Position numbers and translations under genes: made by a program. Of a stretch of DNA of 64,000 nt, positions 42,200 to 49,634 are shown piece after piece. The number at the start of each line of letters is the position of its first letter. Position 1 is the first letter of the stretch. A model generated the notes under the pieces. That model had not been told where the DNA came from, ran no database searches, and saw nothing but the letters and a program-made list of their open reading frames with translations. Source of the stretch: Paenibacillus planticolens (lineage in GTDB: Bacteria; Bacillota; Bacilli; Paenibacillales; NBRC-103111); NCBI RefSeq assembly GCF_013141725.1, contig NZ_WHNZ01000079.1, positions 1-64,000 of the forward strand, read 5' to 3'.

Positions 42200-42928
42200 T
42201 CAAATAAAAGCTTGGGGATCGATGCCCCACTTTTCTATAAAAAGCTTGCGCGAACGCTCCACAATACCTTGCAGTTGGCTCTCTCCCTTCTTGCCGAAGC
42301 TCGCGCTTCCGTGGTGGAAGATAAAGGTATCTTCAGTAAGCATGAGCTTGTAGCCGGCCTTTCTTGCGCGATAGCAGTAGTCGTCATCCTCATAATGACC
42401 GGGACTGAATCGTTCATCCAATAAGCCGATTTTCTCCATGACTTCGCGCTTGAACAAAAAGCAGAAACCGACCAAACGCTGCACCTCAACATATTTCCCC
42501 TTATTTCCCACGTTGTACTTGAGGATCATATCCGTCATATTCGTATACGGCTCTTTCATTTGTTGGATACCGCTGGCATAGTTCGTCATGGGTCCTACAA
42601 TGCCGATATCGCTTCGGTGATACAGACAAGTGAGCATGTGATCCAACCAATTCGGCGTGAGCAGAACGTCGTTATTCAGCAATAGCACGGAGCTGCCTCT
42701 AGCCAGCTTCATGCCCGCATTACAAGCCACAGGGAAGCCTCTGTTTTCCGAGAAGGAAACGAAGGGAATCCTCTCACGGACCAGATCGTCGAGCGTCCCA
42801 TCAGTAGAGGCATTGTCGACCACAATAATTTCATAAGGGATTCTTGTATGCTCCCGGATGGAGTAGATGCAATCCAGCAGCAGCTTTCTTTCGTTAAAAG
42901 TTGGAATGATGATGCTTGTGCTGTTCAT
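42200..42928 (-). CDS. GT2 family glycosyltransferase
   Basis: 242 residues, a compact family 2 domain: SIIIPTFNERKLL, DNASTDGT, LLNNDVLLTPNW, GFCFLFKREVMEKIG and the acidic HYEDDDYCYRARKAG acceptor motif. It resembles the catalytic part of the larger operon GT2 at 33978 (shared GIVGPMTNYASG, for example) but has neither the basic tract nor the tetrad repeats. ATG 42928 overlaps the previous gene (ATGA). Confidence 0.9.
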   Translation of the reverse strand: MNSTSIIIPTFNERKLLLDCIYSIREHTRIPYEIIVVDNASTDGTLDDLVRERIPFVSFSENRGFPVACNAGMKLARGSSVLLLNNDVLLTPNWLDHMLTCLYHRSDIGIVGPMTNYASGIQQMKEPYTNMTDMILKYNVGNKGKYVEVQRLVGFCFLFKREVMEKIGLLDERFSPGHYEDDDYCYRARKAGYKLMLTEDTFIFHHGSASFGKKGESQLQGIVERSRKLFIEKWGIDPQAFI

Positions 42929-44007
42929 ACCGATCCCCCCGCCAGGGCTGTTCGAGTCCGATGAGCATCCTTAAATTGCAGTCTGCTTCCATGTTCGCCC
43001 AGCAGCATATGAAGTGCTTCCAGATGGTCGCCAACAATCAGATTGGAAACAGGATTGGCCGTCCCGGTGTTGAATCTGGTCGGTTTGTTGGAAGTGACCA
43101 CATCGATGCTTGCCGGTGCGCAAATACGCAATCCATTGCGGATTGCCTTCGCCTGTGCTTTAGGAGGTACCGCTAACGCTGCGCTTCCGATCACCTCAAG
43201 CGCTTTGCGGGAGAGCATGTGGGGAATCGCCGTCATGGAGTTGGCTTGGAGCTCCGGTCGACCCTGAACCCGATTCACGAATTGTTTAACAATCGAAACC
43301 CCGTCGCGATGTGCGAACAGACCGATATACGGAGAGATATCGTTTAAAGCGATATCCCATCCCCCGTCGATGGCCCGTATGAAGGGAACCAACTGCTCGG
43401 TTTGAATCGGGATATCGCCATCCAGGAACAGCATCATGTCAGATGAAGAAAGCTTTGCACCAATCGATCGCCCGACATCATGCCCAACGAGACTAGGGTA
43501 ATGAACAATCGTGGCCTGAGGACACTGTCTGGCAATATGAACGCTGTTGTCAGTTGAACCGTTAATCACGACAATCAATTCCTGAAGGGGCAATCTTTGC
43601 AGTTCATTCAGCACACGCGCTATCGTTTTCTCTTCATTAGAAACGGTAACCACCGCTCCTATCGTTTTCCTTGTCGGGACAAGCACGAGATTCGGAGTGG
43701 GCATCCCCATTTTCTCGCTATAACCAGCAAGGAACGCCCGGGAGATACTCAGATACTGCCCCTCCGAAATCGGTCCAATTTCCTTCGACGTATAGAACGA
43801 ATGCCATAAGGAGTTTATATACGAACTTGGATCCATGTGCTCTTGCAGAGGATGGTCCGTGGCATACCTGGCGCCGATTGCATGTACTCTTCTTCTAAGC
43901 TCCGCCACCGATCTGGAGCCCCTGCGCATGCGGCGTACGGGGATGACGGTTCTCGCTTTCGGTCTTTGTTTCACTCGTTTCCTCATTAATTTATTCATCA
44001 GCTTCAC
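42925..44007 (-). CDS. GT2 family glycosyltransferase with basic N terminus
   Basis: 360 residues. Basic N terminus (1-~40, KRVKQRPKARTVIPVRRMRR), a ~80-residue helical region, then a GT2 domain from ~113 (GAVVTVSNEEKTIARVL, VINGSTDNS, LFLDGDIPI). It is a paralogue of the next gene: both have VGHDVGR/LGHDVPR, MTxIPHxxSRKAL and NLIxGDHLEAL. The DGD motif should hold the metal and donor sugar. Overlaps both neighbours by 4 bases. Confidence 0.88.
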   Translation of the reverse strand: MKLMNKLMRKRVKQRPKARTVIPVRRMRRGSRSVAELRRRVHAIGARYATDHPLQEHMDPSSYINSLWHSFYTSKEIGPISEGQYLSISRAFLAGYSEKMGMPTPNLVLVPTRKTIGAVVTVSNEEKTIARVLNELQRLPLQELIVVINGSTDNSVHIARQCPQATIVHYPSLVGHDVGRSIGAKLSSSDMMLFLDGDIPIQTEQLVPFIRAIDGGWDIALNDISPYIGLFAHRDGVSIVKQFVNRVQGRPELQANSMTAIPHMLSRKALEVIGSAALAVPPKAQAKAIRNGLRICAPASIDVVTSNKPTRFNTGTANPVSNLIVGDHLEALHMLLGEHGSRLQFKDAHRTRTALAGGSV

Positions 44008-44813
44008 CCCACAAAGGTTCGGTCCCTTGTTAAATCCGTTAGCTGACCACGCTCATTCGTCTGTTCATGCAGCCAATTCAGGGCTTCGAGGTGATCTCCA
44101 AGAATAAGATTTTGCAGCGGGTCCACCTTAAATTTTCTTCGTTTTCTTGGATTAATCCGACCCACATTCACATTGTAAACTTTGTTCAGCGTGAGCCCCT
44201 TTACGCTTGCTATGGTTTGGGCGAGAGGCGGCACGGCCAGGTTGCCGGCACGGATTTCATTCAACGCTTTACGACTGATGGCGTGCGGGATTGTCGTCAT
44301 GGAAGCTCCTCGCAAGTCCGGACGGGAGAGTGCAATGTTGAGGGCATGCTTGGCTAACACAACAGGATGTACGTCCACTTTATCCGTTTTGCCGGAATAA
44401 CTGTTTAGCGCCACATCCACCCCCCGATCCACCGCCAGCACGAATGGCTTCAAATCTTTCGCTGCAATGATAATATCCGCATCAATAAATAGGATTGTAC
44501 TTCCTTTCGCATAACTGGCGCCAACGCCTCTGGGAACATCGTGGCCTAACGATTCCTTGAATGAAATGACCCTTGCCCCCATCTGGCGGGCGATCCGTTC
44601 GGTGCCATCCGTTGAACCGTTGACGACCACAATGACCTCAGCTGCCGGATGAACCATTCGGGCTTGACGAATCACGGCTGCGATTGTTCTTCCTTCGTTC
44701 ATGGCAGGGATGACGACAGATACTTTTGGCGATTCGTGATTTGAAATGGGCTTGAATACGGGTCTAGTTCTCCTCCTGGGTATTAACAACTTTCGCTGCC
44801 TGCGCTGTTTCAT
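44004..44813 (-). CDS. GT2 family glycosyltransferase with short basic N terminus
   Basis: 269 residues. KQRRQRKLLIPRRRTRP at the N terminus, then a GT2 domain (VSVVIPAMNEGRTIAAVI, VVNGSTDGT, LFIDADIII) and the shared C-terminal NLILGDHLEAL block. First gene of the 13-gene minus-strand operon. ATG 44813 sits 7 bases after GGGAGGG; GTG 44819 overlaps the spacer and is unlikely. The ~300-base leader holds a possible sporulation promoter (see findings). Confidence 0.88.
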   Translation of the reverse strand: MKQRRQRKLLIPRRRTRPVFKPISNHESPKVSVVIPAMNEGRTIAAVIRQARMVHPAAEVIVVVNGSTDGTERIARQMGARVISFKESLGHDVPRGVGASYAKGSTILFIDADIIIAAKDLKPFVLAVDRGVDVALNSYSGKTDKVDVHPVVLAKHALNIALSRPDLRGASMTTIPHAISRKALNEIRAGNLAVPPLAQTIASVKGLTLNKVYNVNVGRINPRKRRKFKVDPLQNLILGDHLEALNWLHEQTNERGQLTDLTRDRTFVG

Positions 44814-45086
44814 ATCCACACCCTCCCACTGTGATGTGCATTCGATTTCGTTCCCATTGTATGTTTATCCATCCCGATGGACACGGCATACGTTTAAGCC
44901 CGTATCATCTCCAGCTGAAAATAGGACATCTGTCATAAGTCATCTTCGCCGCCCTCTTCAAGGCCTTCCGCATGATGTATGTTCGACCTGCTTTCATAGT
45001 ATGACTGCCTTGGGACAGATTCATATGCGCTTACCCAGCTTGGCTAGAAATTGGCGAATGACTACTGCCGGTTCGATGAAAGCATT
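44814..45086. other. Leader of the glycosyltransferase operon
   Basis: No convincing gene. On the minus strand TGAATC (45018-45023), 14 bases, CATACTA (44997-45003) resembles a sigma-G/sigma-F forespore promoter, and CATACAAT occurs about 40 bases before the ribosome site. Neither is strong enough to assign. Confidence 0.3.
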
Positions 45087-45130
45087 AAAAAAAGCCCCAT
45101 TCTCTTCCTTCTACGAAGAGGGGGGCTTTT
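45087..45130 (-). terminator. Terminator of the small helical-protein operon
   Basis: Minus strand AAAAGCCCCCCTCTTC pairs with GGAAGAG and GGGGCTTTTTTT; the last codons and stop of the 98-residue gene form its 5' arm. Confidence 0.88.
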
Positions 45131-45407
45131 GAACACCTTGACGAACACCGGCGTATACATTCAACCATGGTTTTCCCGGGGGTCCGATTTGTTTCACGCG
45201 AATCGGCAATCCGATGATTTTCCGCGCCAATATTTGTTGATAGTTTACGATAGAGGCCAGATTGTCAGCGACTTGGCCGGCTAGCTGCGGCGATGTTTCT
45301 ACGGACACGGCTACGCTCTCAATGATTCGGGCCAAGGCCCGTTGGCTCTTGGCAAGAGAGTCTAGTATATCCAGCTTTATCTGCTGTTCTCTTTCATTGA
45401 TCCTCAT
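45111..45407 (-). CDS. Small helical protein of the spore-glycan locus (98 aa)
   Basis: Not recognised as a characterised family. Residues ~12-65 are helical with the motif LAKSQRALARIIESV, related to segments in the next two genes; the tail is Gly/Pro-rich and basic (GLPIRVKQIGPPGKPW). ATG 45407 overlaps the preceding stop (ATGA). Coiled-coil contact with its two neighbours is plausible. Confidence 0.72.
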   Translation of the reverse strand: MRINEREQQIKLDILDSLAKSQRALARIIESVAVSVETSPQLAGQVADNLASIVNYQQILARKIIGLPIRVKQIGPPGKPWLNVYAGVRQGVQKPPSS

Positions 45408-45775
45408 TTTGAAAAGTCGAGGCCCGAACCGCCGAACAAGTCGCTTAGGCCACCTCCGCCACCGCCGCTGCCGCTTCCGCCAAAACCGGAGCTCTCTTCT
45501 TCCGCAATGAGAATGCCTAAATTTTTGGCAAAAGCGACCTCCATTTTGGTAATTCCAGCAATAACCTCAATGAGCTGTTCATGGATATCCACCGCTTGTT
45601 TCACATGCTCGGCATTGCTTTCATAGGCTGCTGTAGACAAATGATGGCAAATCCAATTGCGCGACTTCTCGGCGTGCACAGCCTTGGCCTCTAAAATCAG
45701 AGCGACATTCTGTTGAATTTTGGCCGTGGCATCCAAGAAAGATAAGTAACTGTCCGTTCTGTCCAATTTCTCCAC
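45404..45775 (-). CDS. Small helical protein with Gly-rich tail (123 aa)
   Basis: Helical to about residue 93 (motif ATAKIQQNVALILEAKAVHAEK), then a Gly/Ser-rich tail (SGFGGSGSGGGGGG) ending in LSDLFGGSGLDFSK. Shares the A-K-x-Q core with its neighbours. GTG 45775 is used; TTG 45766, with GGGAG 8 bases upstream, is an alternative. Function unknown; coat or assembly role inferred from context. Confidence 0.75.
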   Translation of the reverse strand: MEKLDRTDSYLSFLDATAKIQQNVALILEAKAVHAEKSRNWICHHLSTAAYESNAEHVKQAVDIHEQLIEVIAGITKMEVAFAKNLGILIAEEESSGFGGSGSGGGGGGLSDLFGGSGLDFSK

Positions 45776-45789
45776 TCCCTGCCCCTCAT

Positions 45790-46080
45790 TTATTCATCAC
45801 CGGGCTGTTCCTTCATGGCCTTCACAATAGGCGAAAGAGTATCCGCGATGGCGTCTTCCAGCTCAGCAAGGCTGTTCAGATAGCTGGAAATCCCTTTGGT
45901 AATACTCAGGGAATGCTCCATTAACGCTTCGATCTCTCCGAAGGTAGGATTATGGTCGGGAATTTCACTAACCATTTTCGCCATATGAACAACAACCTCA
46001 CGTTTCGCTTCCAAGGTGCGCGCCATTTCATGCTGCGACTTCGCCATATGCTCCAAAATCGAAGTGATCTGTTCCTGCAT
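45790..46080 (-). CDS. Small helical protein (96 aa)
   Basis: Nearly all-helical. The motif HMAKSQHEMARTLEAK is followed by two amphipathic stretches (GEIEALMEHSLSITKGISSYL and a C-terminal acidic helix). First of the three-gene unit; ATG 46080 follows GAGGAGGG. A mother-cell sigma-K-like -10 (CATATGCTA, 46118-46126) lies about 38 bases upstream. I recognise no enzyme motif. Confidence 0.78.
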   Translation of the reverse strand: MQEQITSILEHMAKSQHEMARTLEAKREVVVHMAKMVSEIPDHNPTFGEIEALMEHSLSITKGISSYLNSLAELEDAIADTLSPIVKAMKEQPGDE

Positions 46081-46117
46081 GTCGATTTCCCTCCTCGTAC
46101 CGTTAGGCTCTCCTATT

Positions 46118-46126
46118 TAGCATATG
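46118..46126 (-). promoter_or_regulatory. Candidate sigma-K -10 element
   Basis: CATATGCTA fits CATANNNTA. The AC expected in the -35 region is 14 rather than ~16 bases upstream, so the call is tentative. Confidence 0.35.
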
Positions 46127-46285
46127 CGGCTTAGCGCAAAGTGGGAATACGCCGCATTCATCCAATTTTAAGGTTTCTAGTTCCTTCATCTATCATATTT
46201 GTATTTCTATACGGAAATCAGACCAGAACCTGACATTCTCCTCTAGCATATACATATAGAAATACAAGCTAAGGGAGGGAACCTC

Positions 46286-46912
46286 TTGTCCGATAAACAC
46301 ATTCAGTGGCAGCCTTCCAACATTTCCAAAAAGGACCGGCATCTCTTGAATTCCCACAAAAGCTGCGTACTTTGGCTTACAGGGTTGTCCGGCTCGGGCA
46401 AATCTACGCTTGCCTATGAGATGGATCGATTGCTTTACAATCAGAACGTGCGTTCCTACGTATTGGACGGGGACAATCTTCGGCACGGTTTAAACGGCAA
46501 TCTCGGTTTTTCCCCGGAAGATCGTAGCGAAAACATTCGCAGAACGGCAGAAGCGGCCAAGCTGCTTGTCGATGCGGGGATGATTGCGATCGTGGCACTG
46601 ATTTCACCGTACCGGGCGGATCGGGAGCAGGCAAGATCGCTATTCAGTGAAGGTGAATTCATTGAAGTTTATGTGGATTGCCCCCTCCACATATGCGAGG
46701 AGCGCGATCCCAAGGGCCTTTACATGAAGGCACGGGCAGGCGTCATTCCAAACTTTACGGGGATTACAGCGCCTTATGAGCAGCCATTCAGCCCTGAAAT
46801 CGTCATTTCGTCCAACCGGCAATCTTTGCAAGCATCGGCTTCTCGCATCTATGACTATTTGCTCGTACATCAAATCATTGAGAACCACATCCCCGGCATC
46901 AGCATAGAATAG
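46286..46912 (+). CDS. cysC: Adenylyl-sulfate (APS) kinase
   Basis: 208 residues, normal CysC size. Walker A GLSGSGKS (33-40), DGDNLRHGLN (61-70), FSPEDRSENIRR (75-86), SPYR near 107 and the C-terminal GLYMKARAG loop are complete. It phosphorylates APS to PAPS, the sulfate donor. It starts at TTG 46286, 7 bases after GGGAGG. No sulfate-assimilation genes are near; instead it heads a two-gene unit with a glycosyltransferase inside the spore-glycan locus, and a sulfotransferase gene lies 5.5 kb away. Supplying PAPS for glycan sulfation is the simplest reading. Confidence 0.93.
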   Translation: MSDKHIQWQPSNISKKDRHLLNSHKSCVLWLTGLSGSGKSTLAYEMDRLLYNQNVRSYVLDGDNLRHGLNGNLGFSPEDRSENIRRTAEAAKLLVDAGMIAIVALISPYRADREQARSLFSEGEFIEVYVDCPLHICEERDPKGLYMKARAGVIPNFTGITAPYEQPFSPEIVISSNRQSLQASASRIYDYLLVHQIIENHIPGISIE

Positions 46913-46949
46913 CATTAACACCTGCTGCTGTTGGGGGGATTAGACGCAT

Positions 46950-48260
46950 ATGCTGGTTTACGTGCTTGGAACGTCTAACAAAGCTCATACCGATGCGACC
47001 ATAGCCAATCTTTCGCATATCGCTCCCGAGTGGTCCGTCCAGCTCGTTCATGACTATGCGGCAGAAACTTTGAACGAGCATCTTCATGCCTATGATCAGC
47101 CCTTTTTTATAACGCTTCAGGCAGGAGATTTACTGCACAGCGGCTTTCTAACGGAGCTTTCCGAGCACCTTACAGCGCTTCCTGAGCAGTGTGCCGGTTT
47201 AGTCTACGAGCGCGGGACACCCGCTGCCAGGCACAATCTACCTTCCCCTCCGCTCGTTTGGAGAACTAACGCAGCCCGGTCGAGTGGCCGTCCCTTTTTT
47301 TCGGAAAAAGACCGACTGCCCTTCGAGACTTATCTGCTCATGGATAAAGTGCTGCAGCTGCAGGGAGCATGGTCATGGCCCACCATCATCAGTCTTTGGT
47401 GGCAGCCCCAGGCTATACATTACCCTAAATGGCAGCGGAAGCAGGAAGAGTGGGATCTTGTCAGACCGATTCTTGAAGCAGGCTTAGCGGCATCCCGGCC
47501 AAAAGAGGAGCCATCGCCAGCCATTAGCATTGTGATATGTACATTTAATAATGCCGATTATCTCCTTTGGTCGATTCGAAGCGTCTTGGCGCAAAGCATC
47601 CCGGATTGGGAGCTGATCATCATCGATGACGCCTCCAGCGACAACACGAAGATGAAGCTGGCCTCCTTGCCTGCAGACCCACGCATTCGTATGTATACCA
47701 ATCCTGCTAACTACGGCAAAGCTCGCAGTTTGAATACGGCTCTAACTTTAACCAGAACCCCCTGGCTGCTGGAGCTTGACGCCGATGACTGGCTTCCTCC
47801 GGACGCCGTCCGGATTTTACTTAGCGCTGCCAACACGGCAGCACCAGAGACATCGCTTCTGTATGGAGACTATTACGAATGGACGGAAGGAGCTCGCAAA
47901 CAGCTTATTTTCGGGGGGATACGCCAGACACCTGCGCAAGTTTATCCCGAAGCTCTTCTTGCCGAAGCTCTTCCTATAGCCCCCAGATGCTATCGGGTAG
48001 CGGCCCTTCAAGGCATCCAGGGCTGGATGGTCAATGCTCCTTACGAGGGAAGGCTATACGAAGATTTTGAGATTATCATCCGCTTATCGCGATCCTATGC
48101 ATTAAGGCATCTGTCAGAGCCTCTCTATCATCGGAGAATTCGCAACTCCAGCATTACGCATCAACATGCGGAGAAATATGCCGATTGGATGAAATGGATA
48201 AAGAAGGAGCACACTGTTCTCCCTCAGGGGGACGGAGGAGATTCGCGGCCATCTACGTGA
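46950..48260 (+). CDS. GT2 glycosyltransferase with extra N-terminal domain
   Basis: 436 residues. Residues 1-~180 form a domain that itself looks GT-A-like but degenerate (FITLQAGDLLHSGF in place of a DxD). The active GT2 domain is at ~188-400 (ISIVICTFNNADYLL, IDDASSDNT, LLELDADDWLPPD, EDFEIIIRLS). The C terminus is short. It follows cysC by 37 bases in the same direction. ATG 46950 follows GGGGGG. A sugar transfer step of the same surface glycan is inferred. Confidence 0.87.
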   Translation: MLVYVLGTSNKAHTDATIANLSHIAPEWSVQLVHDYAAETLNEHLHAYDQPFFITLQAGDLLHSGFLTELSEHLTALPEQCAGLVYERGTPAARHNLPSPPLVWRTNAARSSGRPFFSEKDRLPFETYLLMDKVLQLQGAWSWPTIISLWWQPQAIHYPKWQRKQEEWDLVRPILEAGLAASRPKEEPSPAISIVICTFNNADYLLWSIRSVLAQSIPDWELIIIDDASSDNTKMKLASLPADPRIRMYTNPANYGKARSLNTALTLTRTPWLLELDADDWLPPDAVRILLSAANTAAPETSLLYGDYYEWTEGARKQLIFGGIRQTPAQVYPEALLAEALPIAPRCYRVAALQGIQGWMVNAPYEGRLYEDFEIIIRLSRSYALRHLSEPLYHRRIRNSSITHQHAEKYADWMKWIKKEHTVLPQGDGGDSRPST

Positions 48261-48275
48261 TCCCCTCCCTTCCGT

Positions 48276-48479
48276 TTATGCTACTACGCGAATATAATCA
48301 ACTTGATCCGCCACGATGGTCACGATTACAGGGGGACTGTAGTAATATGTGTTGTTGATCTGTACCGTGAAAATGCAATCGTCAACCGATATTAATTGTC
48401 CCACGTAGGGCGGATTACTCGTAAAATACACCTCGATCGTTCTTCCGATAAAACTCGCCAGTAAATCTGCGAATGACAT
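48276..48479 (-). CDS. Small beta-barrel-like coat-associated protein (67 aa)
   Basis: ATG 48479 follows GGAGGAG. The pattern GRTIEVYFTSNPPYVGQLISVDDCIFTV ends in VDYIRVV and predicts a small Sm/DUF2642-like barrel, a module common in Bacillus and Paenibacillus spore proteins. It follows two related genes on the minus strand. Exact function unknown. Confidence 0.7.
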   Translation of the reverse strand: MSFADLLASFIGRTIEVYFTSNPPYVGQLISVDDCIFTVQINNTYYYSPPVIVTIVADQVDYIRVVA

Positions 48480-48491
48480 GGTTTCTCCTCC

Positions 48492-48887
48492 TTATATCAC
48501 TGATTCAATGCTGGAAGCTGGAATAAGGAGAATATCTCCTGACGGCTCTAGAAGCTCAATCACATTGGAACCGATAAGTAACAGCAAGCCGCTCTCTGTT
48601 CCTGCGCCTGTTTGTACAGTGACTTCTGTGTTCAAGCGGCCTGCAACCGCGTTTAACGGCGTACAGCTTGCCGATGATTCTTCTTTGATCAGGAAGTAAG
48701 TCGTGACATTGTCATTGCCGTCAAAATCCACCAACGTAAAACCCGCTTGCATTAAAGCGGCCAAAACAGGTGTTACCCTTGCGCCAACTTCAAGTCCGGG
48801 AAAGTCCATTGTGGCATCAAAACAGTTAATGACAGCTTTGTTTGTAGCATAACTATTACCAGCTATAATAACTACCATATCAAGCAT
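48492..48887 (-). CDS. Small protein with C-terminal beta-barrel module (131 aa)
   Basis: ATG 48887 lies 10 bases after AAGGAGG; an in-frame TTG at 48923 precedes that ribosome site and is unlikely. The N-terminal half (VVIIAGNSYATNKAVINCF) is unknown; the C-terminal ~50 residues (EVTVQTGAGTESGLLLLIG, then LLIPASSIESVI) repeat the barrel pattern of the neighbour at 48276. A surface or coat protein is inferred. Confidence 0.72.
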   Translation of the reverse strand: MLDMVVIIAGNSYATNKAVINCFDATMDFPGLEVGARVTPVLAALMQAGFTLVDFDGNDNVTTYFLIKEESSASCTPLNAVAGRLNTEVTVQTGAGTESGLLLLIGSNVIELLEPSGDILLIPASSIESVI

Positions 48888-48938
48888 ATTAATAAAGCCT
48901 CCTTCATTAAGGGGTGTCGTCAATCAGTACCTGTGTGT

Positions 48939-49517
48939 TCAAGCTCCAACCGGTATAAACGGTCTAAATCCGACAATGTGGCAGAGCGAATAGATGACAA
49001 CTTGGTCCAAGGTATTTCCGGTTGTCGGACGTAGAGTTATCGTTCCTTTCCCAATTTTCTCCAAAATTCCTATCCGGTTTGGAGGTTCCGCTCCGGCGCC
49101 TGCACCGGTCGTCGTAATCAGTTCAATTTCCGTATTTCTAAAGTCCCTAAGCTGATCTCTTAACTCTTCCATACAATCGTCATCCGGATAATCAACCTTC
49201 ACCTTCACTTCCGTTTTAGGTGTTTCCACTCTGACGTGAACATCAGGTTTAGGAGTATCTACGTTAACAATAGGGGGCGGTGTTGTAATCAGTACATCTG
49301 GGGGGTTCGTTAGAACATTGACTTCCGGTGGAGGGGTCGTGAGATTGACAACCGGGGCTTTAGCCTGTTTGCAGATGATTTTGATCGTTCTTCTTCTCAG
49401 CTTTCTCTTGCACACATGACATTGCTTTTTCTTGCTTTTGTTCTTCTTGCCACAGTCATCTTTACATACGACACGCTTGGTTTTCTTAACCGCGCAGTCT
49501 TTTTCTGATCGGGACAT
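48939..49517 (-). CDS. Cys/Lys-rich protein with PPP-V repeats and C-terminal barrel module (192 aa)
   Basis: The N-terminal ~50 residues are rich in Lys/Arg and Cys (CKDDCGKKNKSKKKQCHVCK). Residues ~55-110 repeat P-x-V/P-P-x-V-x-V units (VNLTTPPPEVNVL, VLITTPPPIVNVD), suggesting an extended stalk. The C terminus (~145-190) is a barrel-like module (GILEKIGKGTITLRP) like those of the next two genes. ATG 49517 follows GGAGGTG. This could be a cross-linked spore-surface fibre; that is inference. Confidence 0.72.
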   Translation of the reverse strand: MSRSEKDCAVKKTKRVVCKDDCGKKNKSKKKQCHVCKRKLRRRTIKIICKQAKAPVVNLTTPPPEVNVLTNPPDVLITTPPPIVNVDTPKPDVHVRVETPKTEVKVKVDYPDDDCMEELRDQLRDFRNTEIELITTTGAGAGAEPPNRIGILEKIGKGTITLRPTTGNTLDQVVIYSLCHIVGFRPFIPVGA

Positions 49518-49634
49518 AGTGCACCTCCAAGGTTTTCACATACTAACAAATATTGGATTTCGTCACATTCCTATACTACTCATAGGGGGGGACCCTCGTC
49601 CTAGACGCTCACCTAAAAATATAAATCTGGGTAT
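49518..49634. other. Upstream spacer of the small surface-protein genes
   Basis: No gene seen. It contains a run of seven G near 49590 and several A/T-rich words, but no promoter that I can assign with confidence. Confidence 0.35.
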
